Assembly (NCBI GenBank): GCA_947561715.1
Contig: OX387197.1
Span: forward strand, 10,971,001-11,035,000
Direction of reading: 5' to 3'
Source of the DNA: Ascidia mentula
Taxonomy: Eukaryota > Chordata > Ascidiacea > Phlebobranchia > Ascidiidae
DNA: 64,000 nucleotides
Shown here: positions 47,284-60,388 of the stretch, piece by piece
Layout: the number at the start of each line of letters is the position of its first letter
Numbering within the stretch: position 1 is the first letter of the stretch
Notes under the pieces: generated by a model
Seen by the model: the letters and a program-made list of their open reading frames with translations, nothing else
Told to the model about the DNA's origin: nothing
Database searches by the model: none
Translations under genes and position numbers: made by a program

Positions 47284-50178
47284 ATGGCGGAACATTACAT
47301 TCCAGTTATAGATTTCAGTGCATGTGCTTTGAATCAAGAAAAATGTTCACATGATGATTTGACAATCTCTGGCAAGCTGATGGTTGAAGCTTTTTCAAAT
47401 GTTGGATTTGTTTACCTGAAAAACACTGGGATTGATGAGTAAGTTTGGTTTGGTAGAGACTTAGTGCATCGTTTACGATTTGTATTTGACGTTTTAGTCG
47501 GCGTTCGGTGTATACTTGTAGTATTAAAGTGCATATGACACGGCCATGACAACTTTGCGTAAAACTAAAGGTACATCTACAACAAACATATATCCAAAGT
47601 TTCACGGTTCTAAAATCGTAAACCTTTTGCGCGGAGGAGAAAAGGACATCACATAAGGCGCTTGCGTCGAAAAAATGCATTGTTTAGATAGGAGAAGGCG
47701 CATTTTTGCAGATATCGAAAAGTTTCAAACATAGGAGAATCCACAGATTACGTTACCGTAAAGGTCAGGACAGGGTTTTGCATCGCACCAAAAATTTGTC
47801 ATTGTGGCGTCAAGAATCAAAGGCTTATTTGTCCCTAATTAGAGGAAGACCATAGGGTATAGCAGAAACGACATAACTGTGAGTGAACAAAACGACAATG
47901 CTAAACTAACGGTTTGTCTCTGTCGTGTTTTCAAAAGTTCATGTATCACGTTAGCGATCATAAATGCTGTAACAACAAGAACACCTTGTCCCAGTAACTG
48001 TTTTATTATTACACAACTAAATAAGACATAATAGGTCGAACAGCGGCCATCTGTCTTCAGCTTAAATTAACATCAAAATCCGTTTATTGCACTTGTTCAC
48101 TTTTTGTCCCCTGTTTAATGCAATATTATGCTTAAACCAGTTTTACAATGTTTTCCATTCCTACGCATAAGGCTTGCTGCCAGCACTGGCGCACGACCGA
48201 AGCGCCTTCTATGACGTCACGCAACAATATCTCGCTTTCGCACGATTTCGTTCGCAGCGGCAAAAGTGCGACTTTGATCAGCTGTATCTTGATGAGTAAG
48301 TTTGGTTTGGTAGAGACTTAGTGCTTCGTTTACAATTTGTATTTGGCTTTTTAGTCGGCGTTCGGTGTATACTTCTATAAGCTAATACGTGTTGGTACAA
48401 TATGTGCAAACGTTGAGCATTGTTATCAGTAAGAATTACAACAAAATTATTCGGGCCAATGCGGTTTAAAATTGGACAAGACCCCAAATTATTACATGTG
48501 GTAAATACTTTCTGATACGGCTTGGTTGCAGTAATCTGGTAAGCTGTAACAGGAGTTTGATCAGCGTATATTTAATTGACTACTTACACAAAATCTTTGT
48601 TCTAACGAGTGGCGCAAAAAAAGGCGTCACACTTGTTTAAACAAAGGTTGCACTTACCACAAAGGAATGTTTTGTGCATCACAATAGCTACATTACAATG
48701 CTAATAACAAACGTGGATTCATAGTTATCATTGCAACAATTCAATTCCAATCTAAATCTAAAACAGAAAAGTTACGATGTTCATTGTTTAAACAGTTTGA
48801 ACAACTACATTTGCACAAATACGACATTTAATTTAGATCTGTCAATACTAAAAAATGCTTCAATATATTATTAGTTGCTGTTGATGTCTCAAACGGAAAA
48901 AATGTTCATTAGGATTCTAAATCCTACATAAACTTTGTCGAATAGATAACGCAAACCAAACTGATCGCAATTGCACGACAAGAATATTTTGCAGACTTTT
49001 CAGTTTTAAACAATCTTGTATCTTCACAGTGGTTTTATACAAAAAGTAAACGATGTAACGGCCAAGTTTTTTACAAGTCCGTTTGAAAAAAAGGAAAAAT
49101 ACAACAAAAAGCCTGGACAAATTTTTGGTTACATGGGATTAGGAACGGAGAAGTATTAGTGCATTGCTAAACTATTTTCAATTTTCTTAATGCAGGAATT
49201 CCATTTTTGAGCAGATTTCAACCCAATCTACCCTGCGATTACAAGGAATTCTTCAATGTAGATGGCGGATCTTTCTTTAGTAAGAAGGAAGAATGGCCAA
49301 ATGATCTGGCACCGGGATTTTCTGACACAATGTTAAATTTTATGGAGAAGTCACGAAAACTTTCTCTTCGTGTTCTTCACGCTCTTGCTATTGGTCTGGA
49401 GTTAAAGGTGGCCGAACAATTTCATTTTGAAAATGTCATGCAAAAATATCAAAGTGTATCGGCACAATATTTCCAATTCTAATGAAAACCGATTACATCT
49501 TCTGTTTAAGGATGAAGACTTTTTCACGAAGTGTCACACGGATATGCATTCAACAGAAACATCTGCGACTTACAGTAGCACTCTTTATTACCCACCAGTA
49601 ACAAACGATTTGGAGCCTGGACAACAAAGACTTCTCGAACATTCCGACTTCACTTCGATTTCATTGATTTTTCAAGATACCATTGGTGGACTACAAGTAA
49701 AAATACTATCTAAATATTTTGTGTGTAATGCAACATTAGGGTTTAAAGATGATACACAAGTTGCGGTAAAACCGTTTGTTTGTTTAGGTCAAGCATGTGG
49801 ATGGACATTATGTTGACGCAACACCAATAGAAGGAACGGTTTTGATAAACATAGGAGACACAATGCAACATTGGACCAAAGGCAAACTGAAATCCCCGGA
49901 ACGTCGATTTACTAAACGAATAACAAATGAATATAGAAATATTTTGTGTTTAGAAACATCGTGTGATTATCCCCGAGAGTGAATTTTTGTTAAAATCTGT
50001 CCGGAGATCTTTGGCTTACTTAGTCCATCCAAATAATGACGTTTACATCAACCAACCACTCGTATACAAGGATGAGAGTCTCAATGACGTGGATGAAGTT
50101 CCTCAAGAGGATCTGATAAAGTCTAAAGACTATTTGTCAAAAATATTTCGTTCCCTTTGGGAAAATAAGGCCCTCTAA
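47284..50178 (+). pseudogene. Type I dioxygenase, copy 3, exon 5 donor changed
   Basis: Exons: 47284-47438, 49030-49152, 49215-49407, 49511-49696, 49788-49898 and 49954-50178. Closely related to copy 1: both share the inverted truncated MITE and the duplicated intron start. The exon 5 donor reads GAACG (49899) instead of GTAACG through loss of a T, so exon 5 cannot join exon 6 normally. Reading frames otherwise open with all catalytic residues. Confidence 0.8.
47528..48289 (-). mobile_element. TTAA-flanked MITE, truncated inverted copy in type I copy 3
   Basis: Same truncated inverted element at the same site and with the same broken end as in type I copy 1, so both genes descend from one insertion. 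Confidence 0.85.
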
Positions 50179-51443
50179 AATTTATGTTATGATGAGATTG
50201 AACAAAATGTAAAATTTTCATTGTCAAGTTTTATTTTTAAGCAAAATTTTATATTCGCCAAATTGCTGATTCTGTAGGCTACAGTTTGGGCCACCTAAGG
50301 AGCGTTCCCGTCACGGTAAATGTCGGAATACTGTTTCCTGCGAATCCTACTGACACGTTTCTTATATTACATTTCCATATACATTCTAAATCATCTGTGA
50401 TCCAATATTAATATAGGTCGCCTTTACATGTCAGGTATGTCCTTTTTAACGTTTACGTTGTTCTCAAACTCGAACGCTAGCAGAAAATGTTTACATATAT
50501 CATACGAACAAGAAACAAGACTGATGTGTGCATTAAAATTAAAAATATACTTTTTACGGACCCTTGAGAAGGAACCCAAATATATCCAGGGCTAAATGAG
50601 TATACGGTTTTGTGTATGGAATATGTCTCGAGCGCCAATGCCCTCCCCGGAACGCTCTCTGCGTTCACCTAGCGATGATGTTTCGCTTATGTAAAACGGC
50701 GGAAAGGTGTTGAAAAGCGTGGTTTGTTGTACTTTTTCTTTCATGGGACTAGTGAAAAACTTTTTGTTAGATAAAAGTGGCTTTTTTCAGCTTCTTGTTT
50801 GTGATGTAATTCAGGGTTCATCGACAAACTGAAAAGCAGACGAAATGGTTCTGATCTGTGGTTGACAATTGCATTGATTTTTAGGCCAAATGGGGGGAGG
50901 ATGTTGGGAATGCGGGCTTGGTTTACAGACAACCTTCCACGGAGACAAAAACAAGATCTGGGTCGTAGCCTCGTTTCCATCTTGATATACTGAAAGATGT
51001 GTGAAGCTTAGCATCATGTATAAACTTGGTGTCTACCATGTCCCCAAGTCATACTATGGCTGTTAAAGCTAGCATTCTGCTATGGCATATGTGTTATTGG
51101 TCAATACGTGGGTGCAAAATACTTAAAGTTAATGAGTCTGAATAGGAAGGCCAAAGCTAATATGCTATTGCTGTTACTTATTATGGTCAATACGTATACC
51201 ACAAAAACAAAATATGCAGAATTAATGAATGGAGAAATAATTATACATGAACGACGATGTCACCAACAATGAACCCTACGATGTTCCTTACTACCCGTTG
51301 TATTGTTACCTGGGTAAAGTGGCAGTGCAGTTCTTTATTGTTTGCCGATCCGCGGATCGTACAAAGTCATTGTGAAAGCTGCTGACACCACATACAACTT
51401 GTGTTTGCTTGGTGTCACGTAGCCAACTATACAGCACGCAGCA
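50179..51443. other. Spacer from type I copy 3 to type II copy 2
   Basis: Same spacer as 43215-44482 with small changes. A stop at 50692 closes the short plus-strand frame that is open in the first copy, so that frame is unlikely to be a gene. Confidence 0.5.
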
Positions 51444-53754
51444 ATGGCGGAACATTATATTCCAGTTATAGATTTCCGTGTATGTGGTTTGAATCAAGAA
51501 AAATGTTTACATGGAGATTTGACAATCTCTGGCAAGCTGATGGTTGAAGCTTTTTCTAATGCTGGATTTGCTTACCTGAAAAATACTGGAATTGATGAGT
51601 AAGTTTGATTTTGTAAAGGATTTGTGAATGACAGTTTGCAATGCAGAGAAGTAATACTCAAACGTTCAAATCAGTCAAACTGATTGACCTGTTAAAAATG
51701 TAAAAAACATTACCAACGCTTAAAGTGCATATGACACGTAAAAATCAAACATGTTAATAATCAAACTAAGAAAAGTTCAGAACATTTCTGGCGAAAAAAG
51801 TAGCTTGATACGACGACTGGTTTCTGAGATACAGCTGATCAAAGTCGCACTTTTGCCGCTGCGAACGAAATCGTGCGAAAGCGAGATATTGTTGCGTGAC
51901 GTCATAGAAGGTGCTTCGGTCGAGCGCGAGTGCTGGCAGCAAGCCTTATGCGTAGGAATGGAAAACATTGTAAAACTGATTTAAGCATAATATTGCATTA
52001 AACAGGGGACAAAAAGTGAACAAGTGCAATAAACGGATTTTGATGTTAATTTAAGCTGAAGACAGATGGCCGCTGTTCGACCTATTATTTCTAATTTAGT
52101 TGTGCAATAATAAAATAGTTACTGGGTCAGGGTGTTCTTGTTGTTACAGCATTTATGATCGCTAACGTGATACATGAACTTTTGAAAACACGACAGAGAC
52201 AAACCATTAGTTTAGCATTGTCGTTTTGTCCACTCACAGTTATGTCGTTTCTGCTACACCCTATGGTCTTCCTCTAATTAGGGACAAATAAGCCTTCGAT
52301 TCGTGACGTCACAATGCCAAATTTTTGTGTGATGCAAAACCCTGTCCTGACCTTTAAGGTAACGTAATCTGTGGATTCTCCTATGTTTGAAACTATTCGA
52401 TATCTACAAAACCAGGCGCCTTCTCCTATCTAAACAATGCATTTTTTCGACGCAAGCGCCTTATGTGATGTCCTTTTCTGCTCAGCGCAAAAGGTTTACG
52501 ATTTTTGGTCGCCGTTACTTTTCGTGCAGTTTTCTACATTTTTTAGTTGACGTAGAACCGTAAAACTTTGGATATATGTTTGTTGTAGATATACCTTTAG
52601 TTTTACACAAAGTTGTTATGGCCGTGGCATATGCACTTTAACCAAACTTCAGTACACAACAACCTAATTAGGCAATGCAAGCCCAGCCAAAACGGTAGCT
52701 ATGAACTTAAATTGGATTTGTCCTGAGTCCGAATTTGACAGACATCACTGTCAGGAGAAACTGTTGTAATGTGCTAAAATGTTCTGGAATTTTGGAAACT
52801 ACATTTTGTAACTGATGTTAGGATAATGTCATCACTCAAATCTGTGCCGTACGTGTACCAGTAGGTGGCAATTTCAAATGTTTCAAATTCTCGTATTTAA
52901 ATAATCTATCAGCACAGTTTGAGGGGTCGCAAATGCTTGGATTAACACACGGATATTTTTGCTAGTGACTAAATTTTGGGTAATTTATTTTGTTTTTAGC
53001 GATTTTGTTCGAAACGTTAACGATATGACGGCCACATTTTTCACCAGTTCATTTGAAGAAAAAGAAAAATACAACAAAAAGCCTGGACAAAATTTTGGTT
53101 ACATTGGAATTGGAAAAGAGAGGTATGAATCCCAATATTAGCCGTCACATCGCAATAGTTTGCTCAACTAAATTGATTTTCCTTTCCTCGATACTGAATA
53201 TTAATTGAACAGGTATGAACCCAGTACACCCAGCAATTACAATGAAACGTATAACGCTGATGGCGCATCTTTCTTTCGCAAGAAGGAAGAATGGCCAAAT
53301 GATCTGGCACCAGGATTTTCTGACACATTGTTAGATTTTATGGAGAGGTCACGAAAACTTTCTCTTCGTATTCTTCATGCTCTTGCTATCGGCCTAGAGT
53401 TAAAGGTGGTCGAACAATTTCATATTGACAAAAGTTAAGATAATTTTGATACAAAACGTCATGCCTTAGAATGAAGACTTCTTCGCCAAGTGTCACACGG
53501 AAATGCATTCGAAAGAAACTTTTACGTGTACTCGCACACTATATTACCCACCAGTAACAAGCGATTTGGAGCCTGGACAACAAAGACTTGCCGAACATGC
53601 TGACATAACAGCAATAACATTGATTTTTAAAGATAGCATTGGCAGCAATGGCCATATGTTCTCAGCATTATATAGTTCACCAGAAAGGTGTGTAGATCAT
53701 GCATTTTACCTTTTGGTTGGACCCCACCTTAATATACTGCATGCAGAGCCATAA
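51444..53754 (+). CDS. Type II dioxygenase, copy 2: truncated at exon 4
   Basis: Exons: 51444-51598, 53000-53122, 53213-53405 and 53470-53754, predicted 251 aa. All splice sites are intact and no internal stop occurs, so a stable truncated protein is possible. It lacks the third iron ligand and RxS motif. A good donor sequence (GAAAG|GTGTGT) lies inside the tail. Could be a pseudogene, a regulatory partner, or half of a read-through with the next type I gene; only expression data can decide. Confidence 0.65.
51724..52637 (+). mobile_element. TTAA-flanked MITE (914 bp) in type II copy 2
   Basis: Same element and length as in type II copy 1. Here both flanks are perfect TTAA (51720-51723 and 52638-52641). 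Confidence 0.88.
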
Positions 53755-54252
53755 CCCGGTGTCTAAAAAACATAGTAGCAAACCTATATCTCATGTCTTG
53801 TTCCTCCTAACATAAGAAGTAAGATGCAATCACAAAAAAAAGAAACTTAAGCAGGAAACTGCCCCCCTCAACCCTATGTTAGGTACTACAAGAAAAAATC
53901 TTACATAAAAAAAATCCATTTAAATTTGTTATTGTGTAGCACAATACAAGATTAGAAAGGCGTATATATATATATTTCGCAACTTTGTCTGGAATTTCTT
54001 ATCATAAATTAACATAGACTACTTTTGCCAAATACGCCTTCGGAGTGCTCAGAAGTAAAAAAAAATTAACATGTACTTGCTCTTGAATTCGTTTCGACAC
54101 AGCAGCACTTACCTCTGAATAGCGGCAACTGCTTTCTTCCTTGCTCACCGGGGCGTTACGGTTGTGAAAAAATTTTGGTTCTTAGCCATAAGAGTTGTAC
54201 AAACTGCTGGCTTTGCGCAAAACTTAGCGCCCAGGTTGTGTAGCACATAGCA
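53755..54252. other. Spacer from type II copy 2 to type I copy 4
   Basis: Candidate type I promoter region with a short TA run near 53962-53974. No gene seen. Confidence 0.5.
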
Positions 54253-56316
54253 ATGGCGGAACATTACATTCCAGTTATAGATTTCAGTGCATGTGCTTTG
54301 AATCAAGAAAAATGTTCACATGATGATTTGACAATCTCTGGCAAGCTGATGGTTGAAGCTTTTTCAAATGTTGGATTTGTTTACCTGAAAAACACTGGGA
54401 TTGATGAGTAAGTTTGGTTTGGTAGAGACTTAGTGCTTCGTTTACGATTTGTATTTGACGTTTTAGTCGGCGTTCGGTGTATACTTGTAGTATTAACGGA
54501 TTCTATAAGCTAATACGTGTTGGTACAATATGTGCATACGTTGAGCATTGTTAGCAGTAAGAATTGCAACAAAATTATTCGGGCCAATGCGGTTTAAAAT
54601 TGGACAAGACCCCAAATTATTACATGTGGTAAATACTTTCTGATACGGCTTGGTTGCAGTAATCTGGTAAGCTGTAACAGGAGTTTCATCAGCGTATATT
54701 TGATTGAATACTTTACACAAAATCTTTGTTCTAAGAAGTGGCGCAAAGAAAAGGCGTCACGCTTGGATAAACAAAGGTTGCACTTGCCACAAAGTAATGT
54801 TTTGTGCATCACAATAGCTACATTACAATTCTAATAACAAACGTGGATTCATAGTTATCATTGCAACAATTCAATTCCAATCTAAATCTAAAACAGAAAA
54901 GTTACGATGTTCATTGTTTAAACAGTTTGAACAACTACATTTGCACAAATACGAGATTTAATTAAGGTTTGTCAATACTAAAAACATGGCTTTAATATAT
55001 TAGTAGTTGCTGTTGATGTCTCAAACGGAAAAAATGTTCATTAGGATTGTAAATCCTACATAAACTTTGTCGAATAACTAACGCAAACCAAACTGATCGC
55101 AATTGCACGACAAGAATATTTTGCTGACGTTTCAGTTTTAAACAATCTTGTATCTTCACAGTGGTTTTATACAAAAAGTAAACGATGAAACGGCCAAGTT
55201 TTTTACAAGTCCGTTTGAAGAAAAGGAAAAATACAACAAAAAGCCTGGACAAATTTTCGGTTACATGGGATTAGGAACGGAGAAGTATTAGTGCCTGCTA
55301 AACTATTCTCAATTTTCTTAATGCAGGAATCCCATTTTTGAGCAGATTAAATCCCAATCTACCCTGCGATTACAAGGAATTCTACAACGTAGATGGCGGA
55401 TCTTTCTTTCGTACGAAGGAAGATTGGCCAAATGATCTTGCACCGAGATTTTCTGACACAATGTTGGAGTTTATGGAGAGGTCACGAAAACTTTCCCTTC
55501 GTATTCTTCATGCTCTTGCTATCGGTCTGGAGTTAAAGGTGGCTGAACAATTTCACTTTGAAAGTCGTTATAATATATAAAAATATCAAAGTATTTCGGC
55601 ACAATATTTCCAATTCTATTAGAAAACGATTACATCTTCTGCTTAAGGATGAAGAATTTTTCACGAAGTGTCACACGGATATGCATTCAACAGAAACATC
55701 TGCGACCCACAGTTGCACTCTTTATTACCCGCCAGTAACAAGCGATTTGGAGCCTGGACAACAAAGACTTCTCGAACATTCCGATTTCACTTCAATTTCA
55801 TTGGTTTTTCAAGATAGCATTGGTGGACTACAAGTAAAAATACTATCTAAATATTTTGTGTGTAATGCAACATTAGGGTTTAAAGATGATACACAAGTTG
55901 CGGTAAAACCGTTTGTTTGTTTAGGTCAAGCATGTGGATGGACATTATGTTGACGCAACACCAATAGAAGGAACGGTTTTGATAAACATAGGAGACACAA
56001 TGCAACATTGGACCAGAGGCAAACTTAAATCCACGGTAACGTCGATTTACTAAACGAATAATAAATGAATACAGAAATATTTTGTGTTTAGAAACATCGT
56101 GTGATTATCCCCGAGAGTGAATTTTTGCTAAAATCTGTTCGGAGATCTTTGGCTTACTTCGTCCATCCAAATAATGACGTTTACATCAACCAACCACTCG
56201 TATACAAGGATGAGAGTCGCAATGACGTGGATGAAGTTCCACAAGAGGATCTGATAAAGTCTAAAGACTTTTTGTCAAAAATATTTCGTTCCCTTTGGGA
56301 AAATAAGGCCCTCTAA
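54253..56316 (+). CDS. Type I 2OG/Fe(II) dioxygenase, copy 4, intact
   Basis: Exons: 54253-54407, 55162-55284, 55346-55538, 55648-55833, 55925-56035 and 56092-56316; 330 aa. All introns begin GT and end AG under my model, phases match, and no stop occurs. His201-x-Asp203, His258 and Arg273-x-Ser275 complete the iron and 2-oxoglutarate sites. GGLQVKHVDG spans exons 4-5 as in the family. Exon 3 start was fixed after TTTTTGAGCAG because only this frame continues the homology with type II. Small differences from copy 5: Glu for Asp near the start of exon 4 and Arg for Leu in exon 6. Cytosolic enzyme of unknown substrate. Confidence 0.88.
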
Positions 56317-57582
56317 AATTTATGTTATGATGAGATTGAACAAAATGCAAAATTTTCATTGTCAAGTTTCATTTTTAAGCAAAATTTTATATTCGCCAAA
56401 TTGCTGATTCTGTAGGCTACAGTTTGGGCCACCTAAGGAGCGTTCCCGTCACGGTAAATGTCGGAATACTGTTTCCTGCGAATCCTACTGACACGTTTCT
56501 TATATTACATTTCCATATACATTCTAAATCATCTGTGATCCAATATTAATATAGGTCGCCTTTACATGTCAGGTATGTCCTTTTTAACGTTTACGTTGTT
56601 CTCAAACTCGAACGCTAGCAGAAAATGTTTACATATATCATACGAACAAGAAACAAGACTGATGTGTGCATTAAAATTAAAAATATACTTTTTACGGACC
56701 CTTGAGAAGGAACCCAAATATATCCAGGGCTAAATGAGTATACGGTTTTGTGTATGGAATATGTCTCGAGCGCCAATGCCCTCCCCAGAACGCTCTCTGC
56801 GTTCACCTAGCGATGATGTTTCGCTTATGCAAAACGGCGGAAAGGTGTTGAAAAGCGTGGTTTGTTGTACTTTTTCTTTCATGGGACTAGTGAAAAACTT
56901 TTTGTTAGATAAAAGTGGCTTTTTTCAGCTTCTTGTTTGTGATGTAATTCAGGGTTCATCGACAAATTGAAAAGCAGACGAAATGGTTCTGATCTGTGGT
57001 TGACAATTGCATTGATTTTTAGGCCAAATGGGGGGAGGATGTTGGGAATGCGGGCTTGGTTTACAGGCAACCTTCCACGGAGACAAAAACAAGATCTGGG
57101 TCGTAGCCTCGTTTCCATCTTGATATACTGAAAGATGTGTGAAGCTTAGCATCATGTATAAACTTGGTGTCTACCATGTCCCCAAGTCATACTATGGCTG
57201 TTAAAGCTAGCATTCTGCTATGGCATATGTGTGATTGGTCAATACGTGGGTGCAAAATACTTAAAGTTCATGAGTCTGAATAGGAAGGCCAAAGCTAATA
57301 TGCTATTGCTGTTACTTATTATGGTCAATACGTATACCACAAAAACAAAATATGCAGAATTAATGAATGGAGAAATAATTATACATGAACGACGATGTCA
57401 CCAACAATGAACCCTACGATGTTCCTTACTACCCGTTGTATTGTTACCTGGGTAAAGTGTGCAGTGCAGTTCTTTATTGTTTACCGATCGGCGGATCGTA
57501 CAAAGTCATTGTGAAAGCTGCTGACACCACATACAACTTGTGTTTGCTTGGTGTCACGTAGCCAACTATACAGCACGCAGCA
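56317..57582. other. Spacer from type I copy 4 to type II copy 3
   Basis: Same type as 43215-44482. No gene seen. Confidence 0.5.
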
Positions 57583-59890
57583 ATGGCGGAACATTATATT
57601 CCAGTTATAGATTTCGGTGTATGTGGTTTGAATCAAGAAAAATGTTTACATGGAGATTTGACAATCTCTAGCAAGCTGATGGTTGAAGCTTTTTCTAATG
57701 CTGGATTTGCTTACCTGAAAAATACTGGAATTGATGAGTAAGTTTGATTTTGTAAAGGATTTGTGAATGATATTTTGCAATGAAGAGAAGTAATACTCAA
57801 ACGTTCAAATCAGTCAAACTGATTGACCTGTTAAAAATGTAAAAAACATTACCAACGCATAAAGTGCATATGACACGTAAAAATCAAACATGTTAATAAT
57901 CAAACTAAGAAAAGTTCAGAAAATTTCTGGCGAAAAAAGTAGCTTGATACGACGACTGGTTTTTGAGATACAGCTGATCAAAGTCGCTCTTTTGCCGCTG
58001 CGAACGAAATCGTGCGAAAGCGAGATATTGTTGCGTGACGTCATAGAAGGTGCTTCGGTCGAGCGCGAGTGCTGGCAGCAAGCCTTATGCGTAGGAATGG
58101 AAAACATTGTAAAACTGATTTAAGCATAATATTGCATTAAACAGGGGACAAAAAGTGAACAAGTGCAATAAACGGATTTTGATGTTAATTTAAGCTGAAG
58201 ACAGATGGCCGCTGTTCGACCTATTATGTCTAATTTAGTTGTGCAATAATAAAACAGTTACTGGGTCAGGGTGTTCTTGTTGTTACAGCATTTATGATCG
58301 CTAACGAGATACATGAACTTTTGAAAACACGACAGAGACAAACCATTAGTTTAGCATTGTCGTTTTGTCCACTCACAGTTATGTCGTTTCTGCTACACCC
58401 TATGGTCTTCCTCTAATTAGGGACAAATAAGCCTTCGATTCGTGACGTCACAATGCCAAATTTTTGTGTGATGCAAAACCCTGTCCTGACCTTTAAGGTA
58501 ACGTAATCTGTGGATTCTCATATGTTTGAAACTATTCGATATCTACAAAACCAGGCGCCTTCTCCTATCTAAACAATGCATTTTTTCGACGCAAGCGCCT
58601 TATGTGATGTCCTTTTCTGCTCAGCGCAAAAGGTTTACGATTTTTGGTCGCCGTTACTTTTCGTGCAGTTTTCTACATTTTTTAGTTGACGTAGAACCGT
58701 AAAACTTTGGATATATGTTTGTTGTAGATATACCTTTAGTTTTACGCAAAGTTGTTATGGCCGTGGCATATGCACTTTAACCAAACTTCAGTACACAACA
58801 ACCTACTTAGGCAATGCAAGCCCAGCCAAAACGGTAGCTATGAACTTAAATTGGATTTGTCCTGAGTCCGAATTTGACAGACATCACTGTCAGGAGAAAC
58901 TGTTGTAATGTGCCAAAATGTTCTGGAGTTTTGGAAACTACATTTTGTAACTGATGTTAGGATAATGTCATCACTCAAATCTGTGCCGTACGTGTACCAG
59001 TAGGTGGCAATTTCAAATGTTTCAAATTCTCGTATTTAAATAATCTATCAGCACAGTTTGAGGGGTCGCAAATGCTTGGATTAACACACGGATATTTTTG
59101 CTAGTGACTAAATTTTGGGTAATTTATTTTGTTTTTAGCGATTTTGTTCGAAACGTTAACGATATGACGGCCACATTTTTCACCAGTTCATTTGAAGAAA
59201 AAGAAAAATACAACAAAAAGCCTGGACAAAATTTTGGTTACATTGGAATTGGAAAAGAGAGGTATGAATCCCAATATTAGCCGTCACATCGCAATAGTTT
59301 GCTCAACTAAATTGATTTTCCTTTCCTCGATACTGAATATTAATTGAACAGGTATGAACCCAGTACACCCAGCAATTACAATGAAACGTATAACGCTGAT
59401 GGCGCATCTTTCTTTCGCAAGAAGGAAGAATGGCCAAATGATCTGGCACCAGGATTTTCTGACACATTGTTAGATTTTATGGAGAGGTCACGAAAACTTT
59501 CTCTTCGTATTCTTCATGCTCTTGCTATCGGCCTAGAGTTAAAGGTGGTCGAACAATTTCATATTGACAAAAGTTAAGATAATTTTGATACAAAACGTCA
59601 TGCCTTAGGAAGACTTCTTCGCCAAGTGTCACACGGAAATGCATTCGAAAGAAACTTTTACGTGTACTCGCACACTATATTACCCACCAGTAACAAGCGA
59701 TTTGGAGCCTGGACAACAAAGACTTGCCGAACATGCTGACATAACAGCAATAACATTGATTTTTAAAGATAGCATTGGCAGCAATGGCCATATGTTCTCA
59801 GCATTATATAGTTCACCAGAAAGGTGTGTAGATCATGCATTTTACCTTTTGGTTGGACCCCACCTTAATATACTGCATGCAGAGCCATAA
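57583..59890 (+). CDS. Type II dioxygenase, copy 3: truncated at exon 4
   Basis: Exons: 57583-57737, 59139-59261, 59352-59544 and 59609-59890. Same truncated layout as copy 2. A 3-base in-frame loss at the start of exon 4 shortens DEDFF to EDFF, and Gly becomes Ser in exon 1 (ISSKL). Splice sites intact. Intron 1 carries the 914-bp MITE. Confidence 0.65.
57863..58776 (+). mobile_element. TTAA-flanked MITE (914 bp) in type II copy 3
   Basis: Same element and length; right flank TTAA, left flank ATAA (one base changed). Confidence 0.88.
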
Positions 59891-60388
59891 CCCGGTGTCT
59901 AAAAAACATAGTAGCAAACCTATATCTCATGTCTTGTTCCTCCTAACATAAGAAGTAAGATGCAATCACAAAAAAAAGAAACTTAAGCAGGAAACTGCCC
60001 CCCTCAACCCTATGTTAGGTACTACAAGAAAAAATCTTACATAAAAAAAATCCATTTAAATTTGTTATTGTGTAGCACAATACAAGATTAGAAAGGCGTA
60101 TATATATATATTTCGCAACTTTGTCTGGAATTTCTTATCATAAATTAACATAGACTACTTTTGCCAAATACGCCTTCGGAGTGCTCAGAAGTAAAAAAAA
60201 ATTAACATGTACTTGCTCTTGAATTCGTTTCGACACAGCAGCACTTACCTCTGAATAGTGGCAACTGCTTTCTTCCTTGCTCACCGGGGCGTTACGGTTG
60301 TGAAAAAATTTTGGTTCTTAGCCATAAGAGTTGTACAAACTGCTGGCTTTGCGCAAAACTTTGCGCCCAGGTTGTGTAGCACATAGCA
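59891..60388. other. Spacer from type II copy 3 to type I copy 5
   Basis: Candidate type I promoter region, nearly identical to 53755-54252. No gene seen. Confidence 0.5.
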
